Source of the DNA: Nitzschia sp. pyKryTriq1
Lineage: Eukaryota; Bacillariophyta; Bacillariophyceae; Bacillariales; Bacillariaceae
Direction: 5' to 3'
Length of the DNA stretch: 64,000 nt
Assembly: GCA_956465555.1 (NCBI GenBank)
Contig: OY101115.1
Location: 1,116,001-1,180,000, forward strand
A program made the position numbers and the translations under genes. The notes below the pieces were generated by a model. That model was not told the origin of the DNA. It searched no databases and saw only the letters and a program-made list of their open reading frames with translations. Below are positions 61,377 to 64,000 of the stretch, piece by piece. Every line of letters starts with the position of its first letter. The first letter of the stretch is position 1.

Positions 61377-64000
61377 CTATTGCAGAGCAGGCATTGCTTG
61401 CTTCAATTTCTCCTGTATTTCGTCGTCGACCTTGCTATCAGGTGACAGTGCTGCAGAGAATATTCTTTGCAGTTCTGCCTTTTGAGCCACTGCATCGGGG
61501 TGGTTCATTTGCAGCAATCCCAGCAAGCAAGTGTAAACAGTCTCGTTCTCTGTCATGTCAGTCTTCAGAGGCATAAGTTTTAGTAGGGCAGGAAGTACTT
61601 GGGACATGGGAAGGTGCTTGGGGCAAGCCATGATCATTCGTGCAATGCATGCAGCTGCGTTGTCGATACACGCGGCAGCAGACTCGCCAGCAGAAGGGTC
61701 TAGACTGAAAATAGGTTCAAGGCCAGAAAGAATCTGTGGGTATGCATCGACAACCTTTTCTCCGAGTTTCTCGCAACAAACTCCTGCACAGAATGCAGCA
61801 TTTCGTCGGACATCGTCGGAAGGATCAGCGAGGCCGGCCATGATTGCCGGCAAAAACACACCCTGCCAATGATCGTAGATGGCTCCTTCCAATTCTTGGG
61901 CAACCTCACTCAACCAGCCGATTGCCATCGAACGGTCTCGGGGCGGCCTAGAAGATTTTGCGTAGTCACACACAACCGGAAGAAACTGCGGCAAAAACTG
62001 AGCAAACTGAGCACCCATGACTCTGCAAAACCCACCCACTAAATCACAAGCAGCTTGGGTAACAATGTCATGGTCATCGTCATCCTCGGGTTGTTCTCCG
62101 TATAATTCATCCGACACCTGACATGGGGCAGTCTTTGTGAGCAAATCATGCGCGCACTGCATGCATTCATTCGATACCGGCATCAACGCATGGGGGCCGC
62201 AAAGCTCGATTACAGACTGAACTCCTTCGCATGCTTTGGCGACCGTCGTTTTGTCGTCGTCTTTCATTAGTGCAATCAGTTCAGTCAGCACGGCAGATAC
62301 AATGGCAGCAGTGTGTTGGCTCATGGGGTTTGCTCCCGCGACGTCACCCTTGGTCCACTGAACTTCGCCATTGTGGTATGCAGAGACACTGGGAATCACA
62401 AGGTTGGGCATGGCATCCGCAACTTCGCTTTTGATGAGTGGGTGCCAGTTGCTTGCTGCCTTTTGGAGAACTTGCATCACCGCCTCCAAATGTGGACAGA
62501 AAGCCGAGCCAGTGTGGGCTGCCATCTCTCCGACCGCAGTGATTGCGCCTTTCTTAACTTCTAGAAGCGCTGTTCGGACGTGCAAAACAAAATTTCCACC
62601 GTCTTCGTCTTCGTTGTCTGAATCATCGAAAGCACCGAAATCTGCTGACTGGGGTGTCGTATAGAGAAGAGATTGGAGTTCACGCTGGTAAGTTCTAGTG
62701 AGCAGCGTCATAGTTTTGGGGGCGCATTGAGAAATAATAAAATCTTACCTGTTCAGCATCCTCGGCTGGCTCGAGCTGCCCCTCATCGGTGCCAATCACC
62801 TGACACAAATGCGGGACAAGTTCAGCTAGTGCTGGTGCAAACTCTTCCTTCATGACTTTGGCCAGATTTGCAAACACAGCATACGCGAATTCATGGAGAT
62901 CCGTGGAATCTCGGGTCAGACCCTCACAGGCACATTCCATGGTGACCTGGAAGTAAGGTCGAAATGTATCACGGCCTACCGCAATGGCCATATGACCCAT
63001 GCATTCCAAGGCCCGACCTCGCAGCGAGTATAAACGTTCCTCGGTTAGCGCCATACACTTTGTCATCAAAGCGGCAACGCCACCAACGTAGGGTGTGAAT
63101 TCTTCTTCAGCAGCGACAGCGGTTGCAGCCAAGGCAGCGACTGCCATCTCTTGTACGCTTCGCTTAGAGGTAGCTTCCAACATGCCAGCAAGCTTCTTGA
63201 CCAGGGAATCCAATAACGGACGTACGGCATCAGGCTCCAATCTTTCGCAGAACATTTCTAGGACATAGCAAGAAGTGGCCTGGACAGCGACGGTTTGATC
63301 GTCAAGCAGATTGAAGACAATCGGCAAAATTTGTTCAGAGTAAGCCAATACTTCCGGCTGACAATGCTCCGAAATCTGACCCAGACAAAAGCATGCGCAC
63401 TCGCGGACTTGTGGATCAGAGTCGCGGGCAGCATTCAATACATGAGGCATGACCTCGTGCAAATACTCTCTCAATGGCTCGGAGCAACCTTCGGCAATAA
63501 CTCCAAGACAAGCGATTCCAGCCTTCCGATGATTGGGTTGAGGAGAAGCCAATCTTTGTACACAACGGCTCACGGCGGGTTGGAAAATATACTTCTTCGG
63601 TATCTCGCATGCTAACATGTCTAGTGTTCCTTGAGCCATAGATGTCTCGGTGGGCGAGTCCATCTCGTCAGGGTCGAAGTCACCGTCTTCCGCATCTTCC
63701 AGATCTTGCCTCCACGCAGGATTGGACTCAAACAATGCTCCAGCAGCTGAGTCTGGCGAATTTTCAATCAGAGCAAATAAGACTTCCAACACTTGAGCAA
63801 TCAAGGCCTCCTCCTTTCCAAAGCTCTTGGGCTTTGCTTCTGCCAGCGTGGCGATGACGAGAGCAGCAGAGTCACGGACACCCATCTCCATGTTCTGTGC
63901 CTTGACACATTCGAGTGCAAAATGGACCATTGGGATCAAATGAACTCCAACAGAGTGCGATGGTGAGTATGCCAGATCATACATAACATCCAGTACAGTG
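61377..64000 (-). CDS. Importin-beta family karyopherin (importin-4/Kap123 or importin-5-like), 3' part
   Basis: The gene runs off the right edge; the frame is open to 64000. Visible exons are 64000-62749 and 62684-61377 (in phase), about 850 residues of HEAT repeats. Repeats such as ALECMGHMAIAVGRDTFRPYF, FAYAVFANLAKVMKEEFAPAL, VRECACFCLGQISEHCQPEVL and RNAAFCAGVCCEKLGEKVVD are characteristic of importin-4/5 and Kap123/121. Acidic stretches (DAEDGDFDPDEMD and FDDSDNEDEDGG) lie on helix linkers, as in those proteins. It would carry ribosomal proteins or histones into the nucleus. IPO4/Kap123 is favoured over IPO5, at modest confidence, from the C-terminal repeat wording. Confidence 0.87.

Overview
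The window looks like nuclear DNA of a diatom, probably a pennate one; the species cannot be named from this sequence. Three things support this. Introns are short (mostly about 60-140 bp), with GTAAGT- or GTGAGT-type donors. Several proteins begin with a signal peptide followed by an ASAFAP-like motif (ASAFTT, SSFVV, NGFII, SDAFP), the diatom plastid-entry signal. Genes typical of photosynthetic stramenopiles are present: an NRT2 nitrate transporter, a diatom-type cyclin, a plastid DUF4079 protein and a member of a diatom-specific repeated family.

Layout, left to right. 1-1816 is a Ty1/copia retroelement fragment. 2427-7000 holds a mitochondrial carrier, an AIM24-family protein and an unknown plastid protein. 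7163-12995 holds a secreted FAD oxidoreductase of bacterial type and, converging on it with 43 bp between stop codons, a five-exon type II membrane glycosidase with two GH20-like halves. 13741-24677 holds a KNL1/Spc7-like kinetochore protein, a RING-containing SNF2 (Rad5-like) translocase, a TBC Rab-GAP and an 81-residue membrane protein. 25174-31844 holds ribosomal protein eS21, a GST-like/YbaK/prolyl-tRNA synthetase fusion, the DUF4079 protein and another plastid protein. 32117-32824 is a small DNA transposon with about 125-bp terminal inverted repeats. 34018-45363 holds a diatom-family protein, a UPF1-like helicase, an ITPase with a signal peptide, a CREST-type plastid membrane protein and a CHASE-domain hybrid histidine kinase. 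46219-47154 is a gag-like retroelement ORF. 47768-57649 holds FolD, COQ6, an NRT2 transporter with a long N-terminal extension and a cyclin. 58918-64000 holds an unresolved locus, an OMA1-like M48 protease and the 3' part of an importin gene cut by the window edge.

The genes are mostly unrelated housekeeping or plastid functions in alternating orientation, with many convergent pairs. The one pair that might work together is the FAD oxidoreductase and the tandem GH20 protein, both predicted to act on glycans in the secretory or extracellular space. Intergenic DNA is rich in short palindromes (GTACCGGTAC, CTACTAGTAG, TCTCTACTCTAGAGTAGAGAGA). Exon boundaries were inferred by eye from splice signals, reading phase and family conservation, not from transcripts.
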